In this document: piece after piece, positions 52,279 through 60,881 of the stretch
Layout of the letters: every line of letters starts with the position of its first letter
How positions within the stretch are numbered: the stretch's first letter is position 1
Assembly (NCBI RefSeq): GCF_016862515.1
Contig: NZ_BONC01000046.1
Coordinates: 1 to 62,004 of the forward strand
Length of the DNA stretch: 62,004 nt
DNA from: Asanoa iriomotensis
GTDB lineage: Bacteria; Actinomycetota; Actinomycetes; Mycobacteriales; Micromonosporaceae
Direction of reading: 5' to 3'
Translations under genes and position numbers: made by a program
Notes under the pieces: generated by a model
Databases searched by the model: none
The model's input: the letters and a program-made list of their open reading frames with translations, nothing else
Told to the model about the DNA's origin: nothing

Positions 52279-53637
52279 ATGATCGGAAACAGACGTATTC
52301 TCGCCGCGGTGGCCGCCGCCGCCCTGGCGTTGACTGCCACCGCGTGCGGCGACGACGACGGGGGCGCCGAGGCCGGCGGCGCGCTGACGATGTGGACGTT
52401 CAAGCGCACCCACGTCGACGCGCTCCAGCAGGCCGCCGCGGCGTTCAAGGCCAAGACCGGCATCGACGTCAGGATCGAGGCGTTCACACCCGACGACGTC
52501 TTCACCGCGAAGATCCAGAGCGCGGCGCAGACCAAGGACCTTCCCGACGTCCTCGAGCTGCACTCCGGCGGCGAGGACATGCGGGTCGGCGGCGGCGGGC
52601 TGCTCACCGACCTCAAGGGCGACTTCGACGGCAAGCTCGACCGCTTCCTGCCGAGCACCCGCGAGTCGGGCCGGGTCACCCAGCAGCGCAAGGACAGCAT
52701 CGAGGAGCTGTCCTCCGCGACCGTCGGCAGCCTCTACAGCGTCCCGTTCACCGCGGGCACGTTCGGCATCGTCTACGCCAACAAGCAGAAGCTGGAGGCG
52801 GCCGGCCTCGACCCGGCGAAGCCACCGGCGACCTGGGAGGAGTTCCTCACCTACCTCAAGGCGACCACCACCGCCGACAAGACGGCGGGCGGGCTCTCGC
52901 TCGGGCTCAAGGTGACACAGACCGGCTTCAACTGGATCTACGAGCAGCTCGCGTTCGCGTACCTCGGTCAGCAGAAGTTCGAAGCCCTGTTCGGCAAGGG
53001 CACCACGGCCGGCTTCGGCTCGCCGGACGGGCTGCGCACCCTCGACCTCTACGCACAGCTCAAGCCGTACTGGATGCCGGGCGCCAGCGCCCTCGGCATC
53101 GACGAGGCCGACATCGCGTTCGCGCAGGGCAAGTCGGCGTTCAACGTCGGCGGCACGTTCACGCTGGCGTTCCTCGCGCAGAACGGGATGAAGCCCGAGA
53201 ACGTGCTGACGTTCCCGATCCCGCCGGCGACCGGCGGCGCGGTGAGCGACCTGCGGCTGGCGCCGCTGGCGCTGACCGGCCTGTCGGTCACCTCGACCAC
53301 GACCAACAAGGACGCCGCGACCCAGTGGGTCGACTTCCTCACCTCGGCCGAGGGCGCCGGCATCTTCGCCAAGGCCTCGCTCGACCTGCCGGCCACCGAC
53401 CTCGGCACGCAGGCGGAGACGCTGATCGGCACGGACCTCGCCGCGCTGCAGCAGTTCTTCACCGGTCCCGCGGAGAACACCTACGACGCCGCCAACCGCG
53501 GCTTCCGGCCGCCGGACTACGACGAGGTCGAGATGGGCAACCCGCTGCTGAAGCTCGCGCCACTGGGCGAGGCCGACGCGGCAGCCACCGGCAAGACGCT
53601 CGACACCGTCATCAAGGCGATGTGGGACGCGAAATAA
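52279..53637 (+). CDS. Sugar ABC-transporter substrate-binding lipoprotein
   Basis: A 452-residue family-1 solute-binding protein. The signal peptide ends with the lipobox TATAC followed by an acidic linker (GDDDGG), so it is a lipoprotein. Binding-domain marks are LTMWTFKRTHVDALQQAAAAF, TAGTFGIVYANKQKLEAAGL and VDFLTSAEGAGIFAK. It probably captures an oligosaccharide or sugar acid and hands it to the two permeases that follow. The ATG at 52279 has GGGAGGGCC upstream. Its stop abuts the GTG of the first permease. Confidence 0.92.
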   Translation: MIGNRRILAAVAAAALALTATACGDDDGGAEAGGALTMWTFKRTHVDALQQAAAAFKAKTGIDVRIEAFTPDDVFTAKIQSAAQTKDLPDVLELHSGGEDMRVGGGGLLTDLKGDFDGKLDRFLPSTRESGRVTQQRKDSIEELSSATVGSLYSVPFTAGTFGIVYANKQKLEAAGLDPAKPPATWEEFLTYLKATTTADKTAGGLSLGLKVTQTGFNWIYEQLAFAYLGQQKFEALFGKGTTAGFGSPDGLRTLDLYAQLKPYWMPGASALGIDEADIAFAQGKSAFNVGGTFTLAFLAQNGMKPENVLTFPIPPATGGAVSDLRLAPLALTGLSVTSTTTNKDAATQWVDFLTSAEGAGIFAKASLDLPATDLGTQAETLIGTDLAALQQFFTGPAENTYDAANRGFRPPDYDEVEMGNPLLKLAPLGEADAAATGKTLDTVIKAMWDAK

Positions 53638-54609
53638 GTGACGGCCACCGAGACGACAACCCTGGCGGCGCGGCTGGTCACCCGGCCGCGCCGCCCCACC
53701 AGCGCCCGCCGGGTGCGGGCCCGGCGGGCGCTGGTGGGCTATGCGTTCATCGCGCCCGCGGTCGTGTTGTTCCTCGTGCTCGGGCTCTACACGATCGCCT
53801 ACAGCTTCGGGTTGAGCTTCGCCAAGTGGAACGGGTTCTCGCCGACCTGGGAATGGGTGGGCCTGGACAACTACCGGGACATCCTGTTCGCCGACCCGCG
53901 GCTGGCGCCCGAGATGCGCAACGCGGCCGTCAACACGGGCATCGCGATGGTGGCGGTCTCGTGCGGCACGGTGCTGATCGCGCTGCCGCTGGCCAGCCTG
54001 CTCAACGGCATCACCCGGCTGCGCGGCACGCTGCGGTCGATCTTCTTCCTGCCGTACGTGACCGCGGGCGTCGCCGTCTACTACGCCTGGCGCTACGTGC
54101 TCGAGCCCGACGGCGCGGTCAACCTGGCGCTGCGGGCGCTCGGGCTGGGCAGCCTGGCCCGGCCGCAGGGCTTCCTCGCCGACCCGGCCACGGCGCTGCC
54201 GACGCTGATCGTCATCATGATCTGGGGCAGCGTCCCCGTCGCGATGCTGCTCTACCTGGCCGGCCTGCAGGCTATCGACCCGGCGGTGCTGGAGGCGGCG
54301 GCGCTCGACGGCGCGGGGTCGGTGCGCCGGCTGCGGCACATCACGTGGCCGCTGCTCGTGCCGATCACGGTCGCGGTGGTGCTGCTCGGGCTGCGCGACA
54401 CGATGCAGGGCTTCCAGATCTTCCTGATCATGACGAACGGCGGGCCGGCCGGGCATACGGACGTGCTCGGGCTCAAGGCGTACCAGCAGGCGTTCTTCCA
54501 GAGCCTGTCGCCGACGCTGGGAGTCGCCAGCGCCCTGGGCTGGCTCATCTTCGTGGCCGCGCTCCTGCTCGCCGTGGTCAACGCCCGGCTGTTGCGGGGG
54601 CAGCGGTGA
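53638..54609 (+). CDS. Sugar ABC-transporter permease (MalF-type)
   Basis: A 323-residue membrane protein with about six segments after a basic N-terminus. The EAA loop that contacts the ATPase is visible as LEAAALDGAGSVRRLRHITWPLLVP. FLPYVTAGVAVYYAW and YNSFGLSF-like AYSFGLSFAKWNGF are typical of MalF/UgpA-type proteins. The GTG at 53638 directly follows the TAA of the binding-protein gene. No ATPase gene is in the operon, so it probably uses a shared MsiK-type ATPase encoded elsewhere, as is usual in actinomycetes. Confidence 0.92.
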   Translation: MTATETTTLAARLVTRPRRPTSARRVRARRALVGYAFIAPAVVLFLVLGLYTIAYSFGLSFAKWNGFSPTWEWVGLDNYRDILFADPRLAPEMRNAAVNTGIAMVAVSCGTVLIALPLASLLNGITRLRGTLRSIFFLPYVTAGVAVYYAWRYVLEPDGAVNLALRALGLGSLARPQGFLADPATALPTLIVIMIWGSVPVAMLLYLAGLQAIDPAVLEAAALDGAGSVRRLRHITWPLLVPITVAVVLLGLRDTMQGFQIFLIMTNGGPAGHTDVLGLKAYQQAFFQSLSPTLGVASALGWLIFVAALLLAVVNARLLRGQR

Positions 54610-55430
54610 GGCGCCTGTCCGCGGGCGCGGTGGTCGCCTATGCGGCGCTCGCCGTGTACGCGGTGGTCAGCCTCTACCCGTTCGCCTGGATGGTGTCGGG
54701 CGCGTTCAAGGACCGTCTCGAGATCCTCGAAGGCGGCCACCTGATCCCGCGGCGGCCGACGCTGGCCACGCTCGCCGACACCTGGAGCCGGCTGCATTTC
54801 TTCGACTATTTCCTCAACAGCCTCAAGGTCACCGGCCTGACGGTGCTGGGCGTGCTGGTCGTCTACAGCCTCGCCGGGTACGCGTTCGCGATGGTCGACT
54901 TCCCCGGCCGGCGCTTCGTGTTCTGGTTCTTCGTCGCGCTGCTGTTCGTGCCGAGCATCACCGTGCTGCTGCCGCTGACGATCCTGGAGAACAAGCTCAA
55001 CATCCTGGGCACGCACACCGGGCTGATCCTGCCGTTCGTCAACGGGACCGCGCCGCTGGCCGTGCTGATGCTGACCGCCGCCTTCCGGGCCGTGCCGCAC
55101 GACCTGCACGACGCGGCGACCGCCGACGGCGCCGGCGAGTTGCGCATCTTCTGGCGGGTCTACCTGCCGCTGGCCCGACCGACCCTGATCACGATCGGCG
55201 TGCTGACCGCGGTGCCGACCTGGAACGAGTACGTCCTGACCCGGGTGTCGCTCAACGACGAGTCGCGGTACACGCTGCCGCTCGCGCTGGAACGGTTGGC
55301 GTCGGGCACGGTGCCCTCGTACAACGAGATCATGGCCGGGTCGTTGATCCTGGTCGTGCCGGTGATCGTGCTCTTCCTCGCGCTGCAGCGCTACTTCGTC
55401 AACGGGCTGTCCGGTGCGGTCAAGAACTGA
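54606..55430 (+). CDS. Sugar ABC-transporter permease (MalG-type)
   Basis: A 274-residue membrane protein with about six segments. EAA-type loop: LHDAATADGAGELRIFWRVYLPLARPTLITI. It pairs with the MalF-type permease just upstream, whose stop overlaps its GTG by 4 bases. The opening YAVVSLYPFAWMVSGAFKD and the ending LALQRYFVNGLSGAVKN are typical of MalG/UgpE proteins. A longer frame that starts at 52344 crosses both preceding genes in another frame and was rejected. Confidence 0.92.
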   Translation: MRRLSAGAVVAYAALAVYAVVSLYPFAWMVSGAFKDRLEILEGGHLIPRRPTLATLADTWSRLHFFDYFLNSLKVTGLTVLGVLVVYSLAGYAFAMVDFPGRRFVFWFFVALLFVPSITVLLPLTILENKLNILGTHTGLILPFVNGTAPLAVLMLTAAFRAVPHDLHDAATADGAGELRIFWRVYLPLARPTLITIGVLTAVPTWNEYVLTRVSLNDESRYTLPLALERLASGTVPSYNEIMAGSLILVVPVIVLFLALQRYFVNGLSGAVKN

Positions 55431-56301
55431 CCGGGTGCTGGTCACGGGCGCCGGCGGGCTGCTGGGCCGGGCCGTGCTGTCGGCGCTGGCGTCGGCGGGC
55501 CGGCCCGTGACCGCTCTGGATCGGACCGACCCGGGTGACCTGCCGGCCGATCGGGTGGTAGTCGGGGACGCGGGCGACCCGTCGGTGGTCCGGGCGGCGT
55601 TGGCCGACGTCGGTGGGGTCATCCACCTCGCCGCGATCCCGGCGCCGACGCTGGACACGCCGCTGGCCGTGTTCGGCGGCAACACCCGGGCGACGTTCGT
55701 CGTGCTGTCGGAGGCGGCTGCGGCCGGGGTGCGGCGGGCCGTCGTGGCCAGCAGCATGTCGGTGCTCGGGCTGGCGTGGGCGCAGGTGCCGCTGCGGCCG
55801 GTCTACCTGCCGGTCGACGCGCGGCATCCGCTGCAGGTGTCCGATCCTTATGCGCTGTCGAAGCAGACGGACGAGGCGACCGCGGCGATGATGGCACGGC
55901 GGCACGGTATGGCGGTGACGGCGCTGCGGTTCCCTTTTCTGGGCGGCTCCGCGCGGTTGGCCCGGCGCGCCGAGGAGTTCGCCGCTCTGCCGCGGTCGGG
56001 GGCGTTGGAGCTCTGGGCGTATCTGCACACGTCCGACGCCGCGGCGGCGTGCCTGCTGGCGCTCTCGGAGCCACCGGCCGGTGCGCACGTGCTGTTCGTC
56101 GCGGCGCCGGAGACGCTGGCGCCGTACCCGACCGAAGAGCTGTTGGCGGCGTTCCTGCCGACGGTGCCCTTGCGGGCGCGGTTTCCCGGGCGGGCGGTGC
56201 CGGTCGCGCTGGAACCGGCGCGGCGGGTGCTGGGCTTCACGGCGGCGCATCTGATGCCGTTAGGCTCACAGCCGCTGAACGGTCGGGAGGAGCCGGTATG
56301 A
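55414..56301 (+). CDS. NAD-dependent epimerase/dehydrogenase, extended SDR
   Basis: A 295-residue protein of the extended SDR type. Cofactor site VLVTGAGGLLGRAVLSAL, VIHLAAIPAP, a catalytic region with Ser in VASSMSVLG and Tyr-Lys in SDPYALSKQTDEA. The pattern resembles uronate dehydrogenases and NAD-dependent epimerases. Given the ManD-type dehydratase next to it, it might oxidise a sugar to an acid; this is inference. The start overlaps the permease stop by 17 bases; an in-frame GTG at 55435 is a possible alternative. The dehydratase ATG overlaps its stop (ATGA). Confidence 0.83.
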   Translation: MRSRTDRVLVTGAGGLLGRAVLSALASAGRPVTALDRTDPGDLPADRVVVGDAGDPSVVRAALADVGGVIHLAAIPAPTLDTPLAVFGGNTRATFVVLSEAAAAGVRRAVVASSMSVLGLAWAQVPLRPVYLPVDARHPLQVSDPYALSKQTDEATAAMMARRHGMAVTALRFPFLGGSARLARRAEEFAALPRSGALELWAYLHTSDAAAACLLALSEPPAGAHVLFVAAPETLAPYPTEELLAAFLPTVPLRARFPGRAVPVALEPARRVLGFTAAHLMPLGSQPLNGREEPV

Positions 56302-57548
56302 CGATGGCCGAGACCCAGCCGCCGTGGGCGGCACGGGACTCACTGCGGATCACCCGGGTGCGGGCGATCGTGACCGCACCCGAGGCGACGCTCGTCGTGG
56401 TGCGGGTCGACACCTCCGAGGACGGGCTGTACGGGCTGGGGTGCGCGACGTTCACCCAGCGTGCGTCGGCCGTGGCCCAGGTGGTGTCGCATCTGGCCGA
56501 ACTCGTGGTCGGCCGGCACCCCGCCGACATCGAGGACATCACCCGCATGGTGCACCTGTCCTCGTACTGGCGGAACGGGCCCGTCCTCAACAACGCACTG
56601 TCCGGTTTGGACATGGCGTTGTGGGACATCGCGGGGAAGCGGGCCGGGATGCCGGTCTACGAGCTGCTGGGCGGGCGGGTCCGGGCGGCGGTGCCGATCT
56701 ACCTGCACGCCAGCGGGGCCACGGTCGGTGACACGATCGACCACGCGCGGTCGCTGATCTCGCAGGGATTGCGGCACGTGCGGCTGCAGACCGGCGGGCC
56801 GGGTGTAGGCACCTATGGCGCGCCCGGCGTCGCTGGCGCCTATCCGGACGCGCCCAATCCGGACGGGTGGGACGTCTCGCACTATCTGGCGGCGACGCCG
56901 CGGTTGTTCGCTGCCGCGCGTGAGGCCCTCGGTGACGAGGTGTCGCTGCTGCATGATGTCCACAGTCGACTGACGGTCAAGCAGGCGCTGGTGTTGTGCC
57001 GTGCTTTGGAGCCCTATCGGCTGTTCTTCGTCGAGGACCCGATCGCTCCGGAGCACTACGACCGGCTGCCGGAGCTGCGCGCCGCGGCGGCGGTGCCGAT
57101 CGCGGCGGGCGAGCAGGTCGGATCGGTGCCGGACGCGGCGCGCCTGGTCTCCTCGGGCGGGGTCGACCTGCTGCGGCTGCACGTCTCCGCGATCGGTGGG
57201 CTGACGCCGGCCCGGAAGCTGACGGCCCTGTGCGAGCTGTCGGGGGTGCGCACCGCATGGCACTCCCCCGCGGACGTGTCACCGGTCGGGATGGCGGCGA
57301 ACCTGGCCTTGGACGTGTCGAGCCACGCGTTCGGAATCCAAGAGGGCCACGTGTACGCGGACGCGGTGCACGAGGTCTTCCCGGGCACGCTGCGGCCTTC
57401 TTCGGGGTATCTGACGCCGTCGGACGCGCCGGGCTGGGGCATCGACCTGGACGAGAAGGCAGCGGCGAAGTATCCGCCGCACCACTACGGGCACGAACGG
57501 TGGGCGGCCCGGATCCGGCGCCCGGACGGCGCCCTGGAGCCCCCGTGA
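56298..57548 (+). CDS. Enolase-superfamily sugar-acid dehydratase, ManD/RspA type
   Basis: A 416-residue enzyme that probably removes water from a sugar acid such as D-mannonate or a related hexonate. Marks of the ManD/RspA group are VHLSSYWRNGPVLNNALSGLDMALWDIAGKRAGMPVYELLGG, SLLHDVHSRLTVKQAL, LFFVEDPIAPEHYDRL, AAGEQVGS, AWHSPADVSPVGMAANLALD and WGIDLDEKAAAKYPPHHY. Metal ligands are expected at the Asp of LLHDVH, the Glu of FVEDP and the Glu of AAGEQV. The ATG at 56298 overlaps the stop before it; GGGAGGAG is upstream. Mannonate specificity is not certain. Confidence 0.88.
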   Translation: MTMAETQPPWAARDSLRITRVRAIVTAPEATLVVVRVDTSEDGLYGLGCATFTQRASAVAQVVSHLAELVVGRHPADIEDITRMVHLSSYWRNGPVLNNALSGLDMALWDIAGKRAGMPVYELLGGRVRAAVPIYLHASGATVGDTIDHARSLISQGLRHVRLQTGGPGVGTYGAPGVAGAYPDAPNPDGWDVSHYLAATPRLFAAAREALGDEVSLLHDVHSRLTVKQALVLCRALEPYRLFFVEDPIAPEHYDRLPELRAAAAVPIAAGEQVGSVPDAARLVSSGGVDLLRLHVSAIGGLTPARKLTALCELSGVRTAWHSPADVSPVGMAANLALDVSSHAFGIQEGHVYADAVHEVFPGTLRPSSGYLTPSDAPGWGIDLDEKAAAKYPPHHYGHERWAARIRRPDGALEPP

Positions 57549-57606
57549 CGGGTCACAGGCACATCCAGCAGGCCGCGACGGGTCGGTGAGGCCGGCGCGG
57601 GCGACT

Positions 57607-58518
57607 TCACGGTCGCAGCGATCCTTGCTGATCCAGATGGCCCGCGGCGGCGGGTGCGCGTGGGGACGGCACCGACACCAGGCCCGCGAGGACGCCGCCG
57701 ATTACCAGGAGGCCGCCCAGGACGTCGGTGGGCCGGATCGGCTCGTCGAGGAGCAGGGCCGCGCTGGCGATGCCGAAGAGGGGGACCAGCATCGCGAACG
57801 GGGCGATCGTGGAGGCGCCGTGGCGGGTGATCAGGTGGCCCCAGGCCGCGAAGCCCGCGAGGGTGGCGGCGCCCGCTACGAAGAGGACCGCGAAGATTGC
57901 TGACGGGGTGACCGTGCGCAGGGCGTCGAGGTTCGCGGTTGGGCCGTCGACCAGCAGCGAGAGGGCGATCAGCCACGGGGCGGCCAGGGCGCTGACCCAG
58001 ACCATGAAGCGAAGCATGTCGGTCGCGCCGGCCTTGCGGGTGGCTACGTTCGACAAGCCCCACGCGGCGGCTGCGGCGATCACCAGAGCGAAGGCGCCTC
58101 CGGGTAGGTCGTTGCCCAGGCCGGCGGCCACGACTGCGACGCCCACCGCGGCCAACGCCAGGCCGATGACGCGGCGGCGGCCCGGGCGCTCGCGGAGCAG
58201 GGCTACGGCCAGGACGACCGTGAAGATGGCCTGGCTCTGCAGGACCAGCGACGACAGGCCGGCGGGCATGCCCGCCGCCATGCCCGCGAACAGGAGCGAG
58301 AACTTGGCGACGCCGAGCGCCAGCGCGACGGCCAGCACCCACCGCCACGGCACCCGCGGGCGGCCGACGAAGAGGACCGCCGGAAACGCGGCGAAGGTGA
58401 ACCGCAGGGCGTTGAACATGAGTGGCGGGAAGTGGTCGAGCCCGACCCGGATGACGACGAAGTTGACGCCCCAGAGGGCGGCCACCCCGACCGCGAGAGC
58501 GATGTCGCGTGGTTTCAC
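57607..58518 (-). CDS. EamA/DMT-family transporter
   Basis: A 303-residue protein with ten membrane segments in two EamA repeats (about 1-135 and 140-290). Typical strings are ALWGVNFVVIRVGLDHFPPLMFNALRF, GLSSLVLQSQAIFTVVLAVALLRE and GHLITRHGASTIAPFAMLVPLFGIASAALLLDE. Substrates of such exporters are usually amino acids or other metabolites and cannot be read here. It diverges from a LysR gene with a 72-base gap, a common arrangement in which the LysR protein controls the transporter. Start ATG 58518. Confidence 0.9.
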   Translation of the reverse strand: MKPRDIALAVGVAALWGVNFVVIRVGLDHFPPLMFNALRFTFAAFPAVLFVGRPRVPWRWVLAVALALGVAKFSLLFAGMAAGMPAGLSSLVLQSQAIFTVVLAVALLRERPGRRRVIGLALAAVGVAVVAAGLGNDLPGGAFALVIAAAAAWGLSNVATRKAGATDMLRFMVWVSALAAPWLIALSLLVDGPTANLDALRTVTPSAIFAVLFVAGAATLAGFAAWGHLITRHGASTIAPFAMLVPLFGIASAALLLDEPIRPTDVLGGLLVIGGVLAGLVSVPSPRAPAAAGHLDQQGSLRP

Positions 58519-58577
58519 GGGGTCATCGTGCGGGCCACCGATGGTTTAGCACCAGCGAGCATTCCTTCACCGACCAG

Positions 58578-58590
58578 GTAGCCTCGCTAC
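58578..58590. promoter_or_regulatory. Inverted repeat at the LysR gene start
   Basis: GTAGC and GCTAC flank CTC directly before the ATG at 58591. TAGCCT within it (58579-58584) could be the -10 of a leaderless transcript. The repeat could also be half of a LysR binding region in this 72-base divergent gap. Confidence 0.4.
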
Positions 58591-59511
58591 ATGATCGAGG
58601 TGGGACGGCTGCGGGCGTTGGACGCGGTGGCCAGCTACGGAACGGTCCTGGCGGCCAGCGGGGCGCTGCACTGCACCCCGTCGGCAGTCTCGCAGCAGCT
58701 CGGCAAGCTGGAGCGGGAGACCGGCGCCACACTGGTCGAGAAGGACGGCCGCCGCATCCGGTTGACCGAGGCGGGCCGGGTCCTGGCCACGCACGCCGCC
58801 AAGGTCCTGGCCGCCCTCGACGAGGCCGAGTCGGCGTTGGCCGCGCAACGCGACACCGTCACGGGCCGGGTCACGATCGCCGCGTTCGCCACGGCCTGCC
58901 GGGGGCTGCTCCCCTACGCGCTGCACCGGCTGGCCGCCGACCATCCGGAGCTGCGTACCGGCCTGATCGAAGGCGACCCGCACCATGCCCTCGACCTGTT
59001 GCAGCGCGGGCATGTCGACCTGGCGGTCCTCGACGACTGGCCCGAGGCCGCGATCACCTTCCCACCGGGTGTCGCGTCGACCGAGCTCGGCCTGGACATC
59101 GCGGACCTGGTCGTGCCGACCGGCCACCGCCTGGCGACGGCGACGGGCCCGGTCCGCCGCGACCAGCTACGCGGCGAACGCTGGATCGCCGCCCCGCCGG
59201 GCGCGATCTGCTACGAGTGGCTGCTCCGCGTGCTGCCCGGCGTCGCGCCGGACTTCCTGGTGGGCGAGTTCGAGACCCAACTGACCCTGGTCGCCGCCGG
59301 CCTGGGCGTCGCGATGCTCCCCCGCCTGGCCCGCCCCACGCTCCCGGCCGGTGTCGTCACGGTCCCGGTCTCCCCGCGCCCCACCCGGCGCGTGACGGTC
59401 GCCTGGCGCACGGCGTCCGCGGCCCGCCCGGCGATCAGCGCCACGGTCTGCGCTCTCCGCGCCTCCTGGGACCGCGGCCACCCACGCAAAACCCTCGACG
59501 CGACGAACTGA
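58591..59511 (+). CDS. LysR-family transcription regulator
   Basis: A 306-residue regulator. The HTH is at about residues 5-60 (GRLRALDAVASYGTVLAASGALHCTPSAVSQQLGKLERETGATLVEKDGR, read as one domain), followed by the LysR effector domain. GTAGC-CTC-GCTAC (58578-58590) lies directly before the ATG and includes a -10-like TAGCCT, which suggests a leaderless transcript. It diverges from the EamA transporter gene and probably controls it. The inducer is unknown. Confidence 0.9.
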   Translation: MIEVGRLRALDAVASYGTVLAASGALHCTPSAVSQQLGKLERETGATLVEKDGRRIRLTEAGRVLATHAAKVLAALDEAESALAAQRDTVTGRVTIAAFATACRGLLPYALHRLAADHPELRTGLIEGDPHHALDLLQRGHVDLAVLDDWPEAAITFPPGVASTELGLDIADLVVPTGHRLATATGPVRRDQLRGERWIAAPPGAICYEWLLRVLPGVAPDFLVGEFETQLTLVAAGLGVAMLPRLARPTLPAGVVTVPVSPRPTRRVTVAWRTASAARPAISATVCALRASWDRGHPRKTLDATN

Positions 59512-59529
59512 ACACGGCACGCTGCACGG

Positions 59530-59964
59530 GTGGCGATCGACAACAGCGGCGAGCACGCGCGCGGCGACGACTTCGCGGACCTCGCCGACCACCTCCGCGA
59601 CTACAAACCCGGCGGGTACCCGGTAGCGCAAGTCAACGAACTCGCCTGCGAACCGTGCGGCGGCGGGACCTTCGCCGTTCTCGTGGACGAGGTGGAGGGT
59701 TGCGCACAGGCTCGTTGCCTCGCATGCGGTGCGGCCGCGCTGATCGGTGACAGCGCCGACTACCTCGAAGACGCCGATCTCGGGGAATGTGCCTGCCCGT
59801 GCGGCGGCGAGGACTTCCAGGTCGCCGTGGGGTTCGCGCTGACCGCCGATGGTGAGGTCCGCTGGCTCAGCGTCGCGCTCCGCTGCGTCCGGGACGGCAC
59901 GCTCGGCGTCTACACCGACTGGAAGATCGACTATGAGCCGTCCCGGCACCTGCTGGGTGGGTGA
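59530..59964 (+). CDS. Cysteine-rich hypothetical protein
   Basis: A 144-residue cytoplasmic protein of unknown function. It has three close cysteine groups: CEPCGGG (about residues 40-46), CLACG (about 63-67) and CACPCGGED (about 87-95), which suggests one or two structural zinc sites. Acidic residues are abundant. DLADHLRDYKPGGYPVAQVNELA and WKIDYEPSRHLLGG frame it. I do not recognise the family. The GTG at 59530 lies 18 bases after the LysR stop, so the two may be co-transcribed. Confidence 0.6.
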   Translation: MAIDNSGEHARGDDFADLADHLRDYKPGGYPVAQVNELACEPCGGGTFAVLVDEVEGCAQARCLACGAAALIGDSADYLEDADLGECACPCGGEDFQVAVGFALTADGEVRWLSVALRCVRDGTLGVYTDWKIDYEPSRHLLGG

Positions 59965-60018
59965 CGGTCGGCTCACACCTTCTTGCACCCGCCCGGCGGA
60001 AACGGTTGCATCGATGGC

Positions 60019-60750
60019 ATGGCGCGGATCGCGTACGACGACGCCGACGCGAGCGCGTTCGCGTCGACCCGGCACCTCGGCGACACGGGAGCGAGCGCCT
60101 GGCGGGACGCCGTCGCGAGGCACCTCCAGCCCCAGCCGGGCTTGCGGCTGTTGGACCTGGGGGCCGGCACGGGCAGTTGGGCCAAGGCCTTCACGACCTG
60201 GTTCCCGGGCATCGAGATGACCGCCGTCGATCCGTCGCCGGCCATGCGCGAGCGGTCGGTGTTCCAACCCGTCCTGGCTGGCGACGCCGCGGACATCCCG
60301 TTGTCCGACGCCAGTGTGGACGGCGTCTGGATGTCCACCGTCATTCACCACGTGCCCGACCTGGCCGCCGCCGCTCGCGAGATCCGCCGCGTGTTGCGAC
60401 CCGGCGCGCCGCTGCTGATCCGGTCGGCCTTCGCCGGCCGGCACGAGCGGATCACCCTGTTCCGCTACTTCCCGGCGGCGATCCGGGTCCTGGACACCTA
60501 TCCCAGCGTCGAACAGGTCCACGCGGCCTTCGACGGTTTCGACACGGTCGCCCTCGAACCGGTCCCCCAGGTCACCGCCGCGTCATTGCGCGAGGCCGTG
60601 ACCAACCTGCGCCGCGCGGCACACACGCCGCTGCAACTCATCTCGGATGAGGAATACCAGCAGGGCTTGCAAAGCATGCGGGACGCCGCCCGCACCGAGA
60701 CCGGTCCCGTCGTCGACGCGCTGGATCTGCTCGTGCTGCGCAGGCGGTGA
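60019..60750 (+). CDS. Class I SAM-dependent methyltransferase
   Basis: A 243-residue methyltransferase of the UbiE/type-11 group. The SAM motif is LRLLDLGAGTGSWAKAF, then MTAVDPSPAMRER as the acidic loop, DAADIPLSDASVDGVWMSTVIHHV and EIRRVLRPGAPLLIRS. The ATG at 60019 gives the family start MARIAYDDADASAFASTRHL; a GTG-like upstream reading from 59983 adds nothing conserved. The methyl acceptor cannot be told. It stands alone between the hypothetical protein and the convergent hydrolase. Confidence 0.88.
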   Translation: MARIAYDDADASAFASTRHLGDTGASAWRDAVARHLQPQPGLRLLDLGAGTGSWAKAFTTWFPGIEMTAVDPSPAMRERSVFQPVLAGDAADIPLSDASVDGVWMSTVIHHVPDLAAAAREIRRVLRPGAPLLIRSAFAGRHERITLFRYFPAAIRVLDTYPSVEQVHAAFDGFDTVALEPVPQVTAASLREAVTNLRRAAHTPLQLISDEEYQQGLQSMRDAARTETGPVVDALDLLVLRRR

Positions 60751-60881
60751 TCGCCGCCGGATCATCGAGAAGGCGGTCCACGTGCCGTTCGTCCACCGGG
60801 ATCTGTCGCACACCCACCGCCCGTCAGACCGCAGGGATGTCCTTCGATCGACGATAGGCGGGCGTGGCGACAGCGGGCGAA

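Noticed and set aside
52237-54456. 739-residue open frame on the minus strand
   Set aside because: It is antisense to the binding protein and permease genes, and its composition is the usual shadow pattern.
52344-55430. 1028-residue frame read as a fusion across transporter genes
   Set aside because: Only the last 274 codons are a real permease; the part before is the wrong frame of the binding protein and first permease.
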